This document shows, in pieces, positions 7,310 to 14,593 of a DNA stretch of 14,593 nt (position 1 is its first letter; the number at the start of each line of letters is the position of its first letter). Position numbers and translations under genes: made by a program. The notes beneath the pieces were generated by a model, which made no database searches, was not told the DNA's origin, and worked only from the letters and a program-made list of their open reading frames with translations. The DNA is from Candidatus Delongbacteria bacterium (GTDB lineage: Bacteria; Delongbacteria; UBA4055): the NCBI GenBank assembly GCA_027858795.1, contig JAQICF010000233.1, positions 1 through 14,593 on the forward strand, given 5' to 3'.

Positions 7310-7332
7310 AACTAAAAGATAGGAGTAATCAA

Positions 7333-10300
7333 ATGATGAAAAAAATTGAGAATAAGAAAATATCTGTTAAACAAAAAAAATTAAACGAATTGAACTTGCT
7401 TGTTAGAAAAGAACCAAATAATTGGAAAATTTTTAGCAAGAGAGGAAATTATCATAAAAAGAATAAAAATTTTAGTAAAGCGATAAAAGATTTTGAAAAA
7501 GTTATAGAGTTAGGGCATCTCACAGCTAAAACCATTAATGATTTGGGTGAAATTTTCGTTCAAATAGAGAAATATGAAGATGCTATTGTTCAATTTAATA
7601 AATCTATAAAATTATTTCCAAACACTATTGAATCCTATAGATATAAAGGATTTTGTCTATTTCTTCTCAATAAATACAAAGAATCAATTATGGCTTTTGG
7701 TAAAGTAGTAAAACATAATAATACAGATGACCAAATATATCATTTGAGAGCTACATCCTATCTTATGATTAAAAATCATAAAAAAGCGATTAAAGATTAT
7801 AATGATGCAATAAAATTAAATGGTAAAAAATCGCAATATTTTTCATTTAGGGCTAAATGTTATATGGAGTTAAAGGAATATGAATTTGCTGTAAGTGATT
7901 ATACAAGTGCTTTAGTAATTGATCCACTAAACTCAGACTTCCACTCTAATAGAGCGAAATGTTATGTAGAGTTAGAAAAATATGAATTAGCAATAGTTGA
8001 TTATAATAATGCTAAAAAACGAAATAGAGACGATGCTTCATTATATATTGGCATTGCTACTTGTTATTTTCATCTAGGAGAAGTTGAATTAGCGATAGAA
8101 GAATGTAATAATGCTATAAAACGAAATATAGAAGATGCTTTATTGTATTTTTCCAGAGGTTTGTTTCATGATTTTATCAATAAAAATAAAGAAGCAATCA
8201 AAGATTTAAGTAAAGCAATAACTTTAAATCCAAATGATGATAACTATTATTACCTTAGAGCATCTACATATGCTAAAATTAAAAAGTATGATAAAGCAAT
8301 TCTTGATATTACCAAAGCAATTGAAATAAATCCTGATCAGTCAAAATATTATTTAAAAAGGTTTAGTGTATATTCAGGTATGAACATGTATGATCTAGCG
8401 TTGCTTGATATATCTAAAGCAATTGAATTAAATCCCAAAAACGCAGATTATTATAGTATTAGGGCTAGTTATTGTTACGTTGGAGATGAAGACTATTCTA
8501 GCGCGATAGAAGACTTTACGAAATGTATTGAAATTGAACCATTAGAAGCAAATAATTATTATTTCAGAAGTGTGATGTTTCTGAAATTAAGTAAATTTCA
8601 AGATGCTGATTTAGATCTTAAGAGTTATTTTGAAATTGAACCGAATGAGGATTTATATAAATTTTTAAAGTCTAGTATTTTATTAGAGGAAGAAAAATAT
8701 TATGAAGCAATTAGTTTAATTGATGAGTTGATTAATAAGTATCCTAGTTCGTTGAATTTGCTATCTATTAAAGCGCGTATACTCATTAGGATGAAAAGAT
8801 ATTCTGAGTCGAAAGAATTATATGAAAAAATCAATCGTAACATTACACCAGAAATAGTTGAAATGAATGACAAAGAACTACATGAAAGAATGCTAGATGA
8901 TAAAAGTAAAGATAATGATATTAATCCAAAATTATATGCATTATTATTCAATTTTGAATTAGATAACTATTATCTGGACTACGCTGATTGCTTAGATAAA
9001 TTACAAATATCTTCAAGTTCTGCTGAGCTTTATCTTAAAGCTCTTGAGTATAGTAAAAAGAATAAGGAAGAAATATTTATATCATTTGTAATTCATAATT
9101 TATTAAAAATGGGGCAAAAAAAGAAGTGTGATAGTATATTTAATGATTATATAGATCGAAGTACTTCAGTTATCAACACATTAGATAAGTTAGTAAATAA
9201 AAACAAAATAGAGTATGACACACTTATCTATTTGCTGGATAAGTACAAAATTGTCAGAAAACCTAAATATGCAAAAATAGATTTTCTAAATGAACATGAG
9301 AAATTTGATCTGATATTGAATTTTATTTCGGTATACTATAGGACTGGTTATAAAGAGAAATCTCAAAAGGTAACAAATGATATGATCATATCTTTAATTG
9401 AAAAATCTATAAAATATTTAGATAATTCTGCTGATGATTTAAAAGAAACTCTTATTTTTGTATGTAATAGCATAATGAACAAGGAAACGAATATTATAAA
9501 CAAGTTCAGGAAGCACTTAAAAAGTAAAAAATCATTAGTAAATTTAGATAATATTTCGAATTTTAATTTTAACCCAATAAGTTATGGATTAGCTGAGAAG
9601 GAACAATCAGAAAGTGATATTATCTCGGATGTCTTATTATATTTAGTTAATGAAATTAGGCATAAAAACAAAACAGAAACTAAAGAATATCTGACAGTAT
9701 ATAATCTTTTAAGCTCTTATCAATATTATAAAATGAAGGAGAAAGAAAAAGAAATTGCAGCAGCTAAAGCTACCGAAGGTACAGTTGCTTTTATATCTCA
9801 CTCAATTAGAAGTTCAGTTTCAAATATGCAGAATCAAACTAGAAAGTTGCTTGGATTTATTGAAAACTCTGATATTAAAGATCAAAAAGTAGGTAAAGCA
9901 GTTTCAATGACTGTACTTGAAAGGTTTAAAAAATTGCAAACATATGAAAATGATATTACAGATATTGTTGATAGTGTAAGAGCAATACAGAAAGCCGAAT
10001 TTGATATGATACAAGTTGATTTTAAAAAATTGGTTAAATCAATTTACAATGAAGTTGAAATGTTTATTAAAGACTATCAGGGTGATGATAAAATTTGCAT
10101 TAAAGCTAAAAACAAGAAATTACAACTAAAAATCAAATTACAAGATAAAATACAAATTAGAGGGAATAATACAGCCCTAAACATTATATGTAGAGACCTG
10201 ATTCTTAATGCAAGATTATATTCAGAAAATGGGACAGACTTAAAAATAACTCTTGATGAAGATAATGTGGATTACATTCTTAAAGTTGAGAACACAGGAG

Positions 10301-10488
10301 AAAATATTAATAACGAGCTTAATGATATTTATAATACCAATAAGACATGGAACTTTGAGAATATTAAAATAAAAAGGCACCTTGGTAGTTCAATTATAAA
10401 AATGCTAGCTGAGAAAATGAAGTGGGAAACTTCATATAAACGTGAGTCTAACAAGAATATATTTAAATTTAAAATAGCAAAAAATTAA
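7333..10488 (+). CDS. Soluble histidine kinase with a ~14-unit TPR sensor array (Detocs DtcA-like layout)
   Basis: This 1051-residue protein has no membrane segment, so it should be cytoplasmic. About 14 TPR units (34-residue period, for example YYYLRASTYAKIKKYDKAIL) span roughly residues 29-505. A less regular helical region runs to about 800. Then comes a kinase core: H-box FISHSIRSSV with phospho-acceptor H823, N-box DLILNARLY (N959), G1-like VENTGENI (987 is Asn where most kinases have Asp) and G2-like HLGSSI (G1018). The protein would autophosphorylate on sensing a protein ligand through the TPRs and pass phosphate to receivers. The start is set by AGGAG (7321-7325), 7 nt before the ATG; an in-frame TTG at 7306 has no such site. 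The next gene starts 9 nt after the stop. A TPR kinase followed by two receiver genes matches the reported organisation of the Detocs antiphage system. A metabolic or stress-sensing two-component system is the alternative. Confidence 0.9.
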   Translation: MMKKIENKKISVKQKKLNELNLLVRKEPNNWKIFSKRGNYHKKNKNFSKAIKDFEKVIELGHLTAKTINDLGEIFVQIEKYEDAIVQFNKSIKLFPNTIESYRYKGFCLFLLNKYKESIMAFGKVVKHNNTDDQIYHLRATSYLMIKNHKKAIKDYNDAIKLNGKKSQYFSFRAKCYMELKEYEFAVSDYTSALVIDPLNSDFHSNRAKCYVELEKYELAIVDYNNAKKRNRDDASLYIGIATCYFHLGEVELAIEECNNAIKRNIEDALLYFSRGLFHDFINKNKEAIKDLSKAITLNPNDDNYYYLRASTYAKIKKYDKAILDITKAIEINPDQSKYYLKRFSVYSGMNMYDLALLDISKAIELNPKNADYYSIRASYCYVGDEDYSSAIEDFTKCIEIEPLEANNYYFRSVMFLKLSKFQDADLDLKSYFEIEPNEDLYKFLKSSILLEEEKYYEAISLIDELINKYPSSLNLLSIKARILIRMKRYSESKELYEKINRNITPEIVEMNDKELHERMLDDKSKDNDINPKLYALLFNFELDNYYLDYADCLDKLQISSSSAELYLKALEYSKKNKEEIFISFVIHNLLKMGQKKKCDSIFNDYIDRSTSVINTLDKLVNKNKIEYDTLIYLLDKYKIVRKPKYAKIDFLNEHEKFDLILNFISVYYRTGYKEKSQKVTNDMIISLIEKSIKYLDNSADDLKETLIFVCNSIMNKETNIINKFRKHLKSKKSLVNLDNISNFNFNPISYGLAEKEQSESDIISDVLLYLVNEIRHKNKTETKEYLTVYNLLSSYQYYKMKEKEKEIAAAKATEGTVAFISHSIRSSVSNMQNQTRKLLGFIENSDIKDQKVGKAVSMTVLERFKKLQTYENDITDIVDSVRAIQKAEFDMIQVDFKKLVKSIYNEVEMFIKDYQGDDKICIKAKNKKLQLKIKLQDKIQIRGNNTALNIICRDLILNARLYSENGTDLKITLDEDNVDYILKVENTGENINNELNDIYNTNKTWNFENIKIKRHLGSSIIKMLAEKMKWETSYKRESNKNIFKFKIAKN
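7852..8139 (+). repeat. 102-bp periodic DNA repeats inside the TPR array
   Basis: Neighbouring TPR units 5 to 7 are similar at the DNA level, not only as proteins. Bases 7852-7890 and 7954-7992 match at 31 of 39 positions, and 8008-8037 and 8110-8139 match at 27 of 30, both at exactly 102 bp (34 codons). Other units in the array are far more diverged, so this block probably arose by comparatively recent internal duplication. Confidence 0.75.
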
Positions 10489-10497
10489 GGATCCCAA

Positions 10498-12225
10498 ATG
10501 TGCATAAGAGTGTTGATAATAGATGATGAAATTGATAATTACGAAGCAATAGCTGATAAAATCAATGATACTTACTCGAAAGATGAAATTATTTATAAAT
10601 CTGATCCTGAGGAAGGTATAAAATCTATTGAAGTTAATAATCCAGATATTGTGATAACTGATATAAACTTTAGTACAGGTAATTTACCAAATGAAAGCGA
10701 TAATCTTTCTACTTTTGGATATAAAATAGGTAAATATGTAAAATCGCTAAACAGAGATATTAAAATTATTGCAATGAGTCAATATGCCAAAGAAGATGTG
10801 ATCCAGGATTTAAAAGATGAAAAGGATTGGTGGGATGATTTTTTTAGGAAAGATTATTCAGAAAATGGTTTAAACAAATTTTTAAAAAAGTATAAGAAAT
10901 TAAGAGAACCTATTATTGTATATAAAACAGGTTTAATTCCAAAATTATGTAAGTTCTTTGCTCCAACTAACTATGATGGTGACGCCGAAAGTAGTATATA
11001 TTCTATGACGCATGGTTTCACTTATGATGAAATTAGACCAAACCTTCCTAAGGTTGAAAAGTTCTATCGTTCATTTAAAGATCAATTATTTGAAGATAAT
11101 AACCGTGCAATGTTAAATAAAATGTTTAGCATATACGAAAAGAAAGATTTTACGGAATCGGAAAGAGATAAAATTAAAATTCCGTTTTATTTTAATCCTC
11201 GCAAATTAAAAATCATTAAAGATTTAGCAGAAAATTTAAATGATGATGGTACGCTTAAAAATTCAGGAGATATTTATGCAGAAGTATCTGTCATAGAAAA
11301 AGTTTGGAATCACATGATTCAAGAAACAAAAAAACATTGCAAAGATGTTTTGGATGAGTGTCAATATTATGGTCCAATCATAAATAATGATAGTATTAAA
11401 TACATTATTAAACAACCTAAGCCTTTTAATCTTGATAAATTTAAAACACGTGGAAAGAGTATACATAATTACAAAAAATGGCTCAAATATTATGGCAACA
11501 TCCATATCTATTTTGAAGACAAAAAATTCAATGTTATGGCAAATACAGTTGAGGATTCTTCAATTATTAAAGGAACAACTCTTGAATTAATTCTAAAGTA
11601 TTTATCTAATAAGGAAGAAAAAAAGATATCTCATATTTTAGCTACAATTTCAGGTAAAAACATTTCTTTTTTTATAAATGAGAATGATTCTAGAAATAAT
11701 GAAATTGAGAAAATACTAAAAAGTAATGAAATCAAATACATTACTTCAATATTTGACAAGGCAAATTTCATTGAAAGTGACACCATTATTTGGCATAAAT
11801 CAGATATCAATAGTGATTATGATTATTTGATAAAAGAATTTAAGGGTAATGTAATTATCTTCTCTGGTGGTGTTGATGGTTCAAATATTACTGATAAAAA
11901 AGTCGAGCTAAACTATAGTAGTTTTATCGAAAATCTCGATAGCTTTTTAAAAGAAATAAAAAGATCAGGAGATGCAAATCTATTTTATATACTTGGAGGT
12001 AAAGTTAAGTTTATCGAACAACTTAGGAATGAGTTTTTAGAATTAAGCTCAGAAGCTTACCCGTTTGAATCAAATATAACAATAGAATTTGAGGAAGATT
12101 ATTTCAACTCTCTACAATCTATTGAAGAGTTTCAACTAATAGGAGATAAAATAAAAGCATTTTGTATAAAACCATCTATTGATAGTTTTAATAAAATACA
12201 AAATATGTTCAATGAATTTCTATAA
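10498..12225 (+). CDS. Receiver protein with C-terminal SDIN/FSGG domain (second gene of kinase operon)
   Basis: This 575-residue protein begins with a complete receiver: D9-D10, phospho-acceptor D55 in VITDINF, S94 and K118 (residues 1 to about 132). Residues about 137-330 are unrecognised. Residues about 333-382 (IHIYFEDKKFNVMA, then a Leu-rich helix) vaguely recall the opening of a winged helix, which I would not insist on. Residues 387-497 carry HKSDIN (433-438) and IFSGG (454-458) in the same order and spacing as the N-terminal domain of the sigma-54 activator at 1684-3522. The final about 70 residues are acidic. No nuclease, PNP or membrane effector motif is seen. The gene starts 9 nt after the kinase stop and is followed 14 nt later by the third gene. 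It would receive phosphate from the kinase and may act as a phosphate buffer, as reported for DtcB in Detocs, or pass the signal on through the shared domain. Confidence 0.85.
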   Translation: MCIRVLIIDDEIDNYEAIADKINDTYSKDEIIYKSDPEEGIKSIEVNNPDIVITDINFSTGNLPNESDNLSTFGYKIGKYVKSLNRDIKIIAMSQYAKEDVIQDLKDEKDWWDDFFRKDYSENGLNKFLKKYKKLREPIIVYKTGLIPKLCKFFAPTNYDGDAESSIYSMTHGFTYDEIRPNLPKVEKFYRSFKDQLFEDNNRAMLNKMFSIYEKKDFTESERDKIKIPFYFNPRKLKIIKDLAENLNDDGTLKNSGDIYAEVSVIEKVWNHMIQETKKHCKDVLDECQYYGPIINNDSIKYIIKQPKPFNLDKFKTRGKSIHNYKKWLKYYGNIHIYFEDKKFNVMANTVEDSSIIKGTTLELILKYLSNKEEKKISHILATISGKNISFFINENDSRNNEIEKILKSNEIKYITSIFDKANFIESDTIIWHKSDINSDYDYLIKEFKGNVIIFSGGVDGSNITDKKVELNYSSFIENLDSFLKEIKRSGDANLFYILGGKVKFIEQLRNEFLELSSEAYPFESNITIEFEEDYFNSLQSIEEFQLIGDKIKAFCIKPSIDSFNKIQNMFNEFL

Positions 12226-12239
12226 TAACAGAGGTGAAT

Positions 12240-13865
12240 ATGGGTTTTTTAGACAGGATATTCGGTAAAGTTAAAAAAGAAAGTACAAGTTCTGATATTC
12301 AAAGAATAAAGTTGGATGAAAATACTTATATTCAGTTATGGCAGATAAGATTAGAAGAACTTGAACAAGAAAGTGGATTTAAACCAATAATAATCGAATC
12401 ATTTGATAAAAAGGATGATTATTTTTTACGACATCCCGAAAGAAGTATTTTATATTCACCAGGGATTCACTGGGTAAAACTACCTGAACAAAAAAATATT
12501 GAAATTGATCTAAAACCTCCAAAAGACGAAAAAGTAATTTCCTTTATTGAAAAAATTAAACCTGAAAGAATAAATGAAATAGAAAAACTGTTTAAACATG
12601 ATCTTGCAAGTGAGTTTGGGGCAATATTCTTTGCAAAAGAGTTATTTAAGAGAAACTATCTAAGTCAAAACGGATTCGAGGAAGTTGTTTCAATCGTTAA
12701 AGATACAATAAATAACGAGAAACGAAAAGAACTAAGGAATTACTTTTTGCTTAAAGATCCTTTCAATGAAATGCCTGAAATTACAAAAGATGATAAATAT
12801 AAACGGATAAAACATTTTGATATGAATGTCTTATTTATTGATGACAGATTTGAAAATGGTTGGCAGAGAATTTTTGGGGAACTATTTGACAAAGAAGGGG
12901 AAACATTAGTTGATGATACTGAAGTAGAAGATTTAATAAAAGAGCTAAAAGAAGACGGTATAAGTCATATCCCTTATGATGTTATTATTCTAGATTTAAA
13001 TCTTTTAAATGAGAATGCAGATATTCCGATCAAAGAAAGAAGTGGGTATAAAGCTTTAAAAATGATCAGAAATTACGATATGATGATTCCTGTAATAATG
13101 CTAACTGGTTCTGAACGATCTGTCAATATGAAAGCTCTAGAAGACTATGGAATTGAAGCATATATCCCTAAGTTACATCCCGGTATGAGTGAAAATGATA
13201 TTCAAACCCATATTGATAATTTTCTTACTATCCTAGCTCAAGTTAAATCAAACCTTTATTTACATGATATGTGGAAAGCTTATAAATTTTTAAAGACTAA
13301 TTTAGAAGAAACTAAAATCAATAAACTTTCTGTTCTTGCAAAATTAAAAGCAGCTTTATTAAAATTTCACTCTAGGACTTACGAGGGATCAGAATATAAA
13401 TCAAAGCTACAAAGTTATGAATTTAATGAAGTATTATTGTATTTGCATAGCATATTGTCCGATATACTTCAATCAAAATTAGATATTTATGAAATGTATG
13501 ACAAAAATAGTAAACAGTACTCATCATGGGGAGATAGTTACAGTAAGCCTGGATTTGGTAATAAATGGATAAATGAAAAGAATTATTCTATAAAGAATGA
13601 AAGAATGTTTTTAGATAATATGAATTATATAAGAAATAAAATGAAACCTATTCATGGTAATAAAGTAATCACAAAACCCGAAGCAGTTTTTTATTTCTTA
13701 TTGGTCATAGTTGAACTTATAAAAGATATTGATTGCAGTAAAAGTTCAATTTTGATTACTAAGTTGGATAATTTGTTTGCAGTTGGTAAAATTTTTATTA
13801 AAAAGCAGGAATATAAGGGAACTGAATTATTGAGTATAGCTAAGAAATTTTTACAAAGTAAATAA
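12240..13865 (+). CDS. Central-receiver protein with C-terminal HEPN-like domain, candidate RNase effector
   Basis: The ATG at 12240 is preferred over an in-frame GTG at 12234 because GAGGTGA (12231-12237) is its ribosome binding site; the product is 541 residues. Residues 1 to about 190 are unrecognised. A receiver occupies about 195-330: D201-D202, phospho-acceptor D252 in IILDLNL, T289 in MLTGS and K311, with an enlarged acidic loop after the first helix. The C-terminal region (about 335-500) is all helical and contains YIRNKMKPIHG, an R465-N466-x5-H472 (Rx6H) motif followed by a helix EAVFYFLLVIVELIKDI. A Rx4-6H motif with a polar residue after Arg, in this helical setting, is the hallmark of HEPN ribonucleases, common as toxins and antiphage effectors. 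Phosphorylation of the receiver would then switch on RNA cleavage (inference). It is the last gene of the kinase operon. A non-catalytic helical output domain is the alternative. Confidence 0.8.
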   Translation: MGFLDRIFGKVKKESTSSDIQRIKLDENTYIQLWQIRLEELEQESGFKPIIIESFDKKDDYFLRHPERSILYSPGIHWVKLPEQKNIEIDLKPPKDEKVISFIEKIKPERINEIEKLFKHDLASEFGAIFFAKELFKRNYLSQNGFEEVVSIVKDTINNEKRKELRNYFLLKDPFNEMPEITKDDKYKRIKHFDMNVLFIDDRFENGWQRIFGELFDKEGETLVDDTEVEDLIKELKEDGISHIPYDVIILDLNLLNENADIPIKERSGYKALKMIRNYDMMIPVIMLTGSERSVNMKALEDYGIEAYIPKLHPGMSENDIQTHIDNFLTILAQVKSNLYLHDMWKAYKFLKTNLEETKINKLSVLAKLKAALLKFHSRTYEGSEYKSKLQSYEFNEVLLYLHSILSDILQSKLDIYEMYDKNSKQYSSWGDSYSKPGFGNKWINEKNYSIKNERMFLDNMNYIRNKMKPIHGNKVITKPEAVFYFLLVIVELIKDIDCSKSSILITKLDNLFAVGKIFIKKQEYKGTELLSIAKKFLQSK

Positions 13866-14186
13866 AGAGTCAATTTTGAAAAAAAAGTTATTGCGCAATT
13901 TAGTTTATTTTCACTTTCATCTATATTCTTTTTTAATTAAAAGATATTTTGATTCGCTTAGTTTCTTTACAATCACTCCTGGCTCATTTTAACATACCAG
14001 GTTACTAAATAATTCTTTATAGGTTTTGAATCAAATCGCCCAGGTTGCCATTTCTGGACGGTTTTACTTAATGTGATCTCTTGCCGCTTTCGTTCCATCG
14101 CGCCATTATTTGTCCCTGTTTCATATTTATATTACCTGTGTGTTGATGGAAATACGGGAACAAGGATAAATTAATGGGGAGAACAT
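13866..14186. other. 321-bp intergenic region with short inverted repeats, no gene seen
   Basis: No open frame of useful length or RNA gene is visible. It holds a perfect 10-bp palindrome ATTGCGCAAT (13890-13899), an 11-bp palindrome TTTGAATCAAA (14025-14035), a CCTGG/CCAGG inverted pair (13978-14001, 14-nt loop) that might end the kinase operon transcript but lacks a clear T-tract, and TTCCATC/GATGGAA arms at 14093-14099 and 14145-14151. The 14-bp direct repeat at 14035-14048 has its partner at 1605-1618. Base composition rises from AT-rich to more balanced across the region. No convincing promoter for the following gene stands out. Confidence 0.6.
14035..14048 (+). repeat. Right copy of the 14-bp direct repeat flanking the island
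   Basis: ATCGCCCAGGTTGC, same orientation as ATTGCCCAGGTTGC at 1605-1618, with one mismatch. The two copies enclose about 12.4 kb containing the activator, the sigma-54 cassette and the kinase operon, and lie outside all of their genes. Confidence 0.4.
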
Positions 14187-14593
14187 ATGGGTTACAGTTT
14201 AATGTCAAATTCCGGTTACGAATTTTCTATGACTAATTGGACCTGGCATATTTTACTGCATATCGCAAAAGATCATGGGTGGGATCCAGAGGGTACTGAG
14301 TTATGGGTCGAGGACGAGAATGGCTATATAGATTTTGTTGGTCGTCTTGATGGTAATGATGAAGAATCATATACTCGTTATGATGGTCAGAGAATGTCTT
14401 ATTTTGATATGGAGAATATGATAGCTGCATTGAAGGTTGCTTCAGAGGATGAAGAGTATAGAATTAATGGCGTAATTCAGGTTAATTCTATGAGTAGTTT
14501 TCTTCCTGAGATTATTGATGATCTGGTAGTTCTTCAGAAGACTGCTTATGATTGTTTGTATGGGGATAATCCTCCTGATGATCTGGAGAATTC
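14187..14593 (+). CDS. Unrecognised protein, N-terminal 135 residues (3' truncated)
   Basis: An open frame begins at ATG 14187 (MGYSLMSNSG...) and is still open at the window end. GGGGAGA (14176-14182) is a good ribosome binding site 4 nt upstream. The visible part is acidic and aromatic-rich, with no signal peptide: TNWTWHILLHIAKDHGW near the start, then many Asp/Glu residues, and a Met/Ala-rich helix around residues 75-90 (MENMIAALKVA). I do not recognise the family. Its codons are visibly less AT-biased than those of the kinase operon and resemble the helicase-nuclease gene at the other end, so it is probably resident DNA outside the island. An ATG at 14173 in another frame stops after about 20 codons and is not the start. 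Confidence 0.75.
   Translation, partial: MGYSLMSNSGYEFSMTNWTWHILLHIAKDHGWDPEGTELWVEDENGYIDFVGRLDGNDEESYTRYDGQRMSYFDMENMIAALKVASEDEEYRINGVIQVNSMSSFLPEIIDDLVVLQKTAYDCLYGDNPPDDLEN

Noticed and set aside
7306..7332. TTG start for the kinase, 9 codons upstream
   Set aside because: It falls within the right arm of the hairpin and has no ribosome binding site; AGGAG at 7321-7325 points to ATG 7333.
10498..13865. PNP-type, nuclease or transmembrane effector expected of classical Detocs
   Set aside because: No PNP, PD-(D/E)XK, HNH or membrane-segment pattern is seen in either receiver protein; the HEPN-like motif is the only effector candidate.
13978..14001. CCTGG/CCAGG stem as a rho-independent terminator
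   Set aside because: A 5-bp stem with a 14-nt loop and no uninterrupted T-run is too weak to call.
1..14593. CRISPR array, tRNA, rRNA or transposase genes
   Set aside because: No regularly spaced repeats outside the TPR coding region, no cloverleaf or rRNA-like sequence, and no transposase or integrase motif was found.

Overview
The window is AT-rich DNA from a Gram-negative (diderm) bacterium. It has three predicted lipoproteins, strong AGGAG-type ribosome binding sites, a classical TTGACA/TATATT promoter and a consensus sigma-54 promoter. The Shine-Dalgarno use and -35/-10 promoter argue against a typical Bacteroidota. An AT-rich lineage of an FCB-type candidate phylum or a relative is plausible, but the taxon cannot be fixed from this sequence.

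Layout. Positions 1-1536 (+) hold the 3' end of a UvrD/AddA-type helicase-nuclease. Positions 1684-3522 (-) encode a sigma-54 activator (bEBP) with an unusual N-terminal domain, a receiver, an AAA+ domain and an HTH. The 183-bp divergent intergenic region carries a sigma-70-type promoter for the activator and a full-consensus -24/-12 promoter facing the other way. Downstream of that promoter lie a short RadC-like JAMM protein, a mini HNH nuclease, a 42-codon basic ORF and three lipoprotein genes (3706-7097, +). After a 235-bp gap with a weak promoter and a small hairpin comes a tight three-gene operon (7333-13865, +): a cytoplasmic TPR-array histidine kinase, a receiver protein with a C-terminal domain that also occurs at the N terminus of the bEBP, and a second receiver protein whose C terminus carries an R-N-x5-H motif typical of HEPN ribonucleases. 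A 321-bp non-coding stretch follows, then the start of an unrecognised gene running off the window.

How the genes may work together (inference). One kinase with a large TPR sensor sits beside three receiver-bearing proteins: the two operon partners and the bEBP. The order TPR kinase, receiver protein, receiver-effector resembles the Detocs antiphage two-component systems. The terminal effector here would be a HEPN RNase rather than the ATP-cleaving PNP-type enzyme. The domain shared by the bEBP and the middle operon protein links the two halves of the locus, so the system may have a transcriptional output (sigma-54-driven RadC/HNH/lipoprotein genes) and a direct effector output. The interior looks more AT-rich than the flanks, and a 13/14-bp direct repeat lies just outside both ends, which fits an inserted accessory island.
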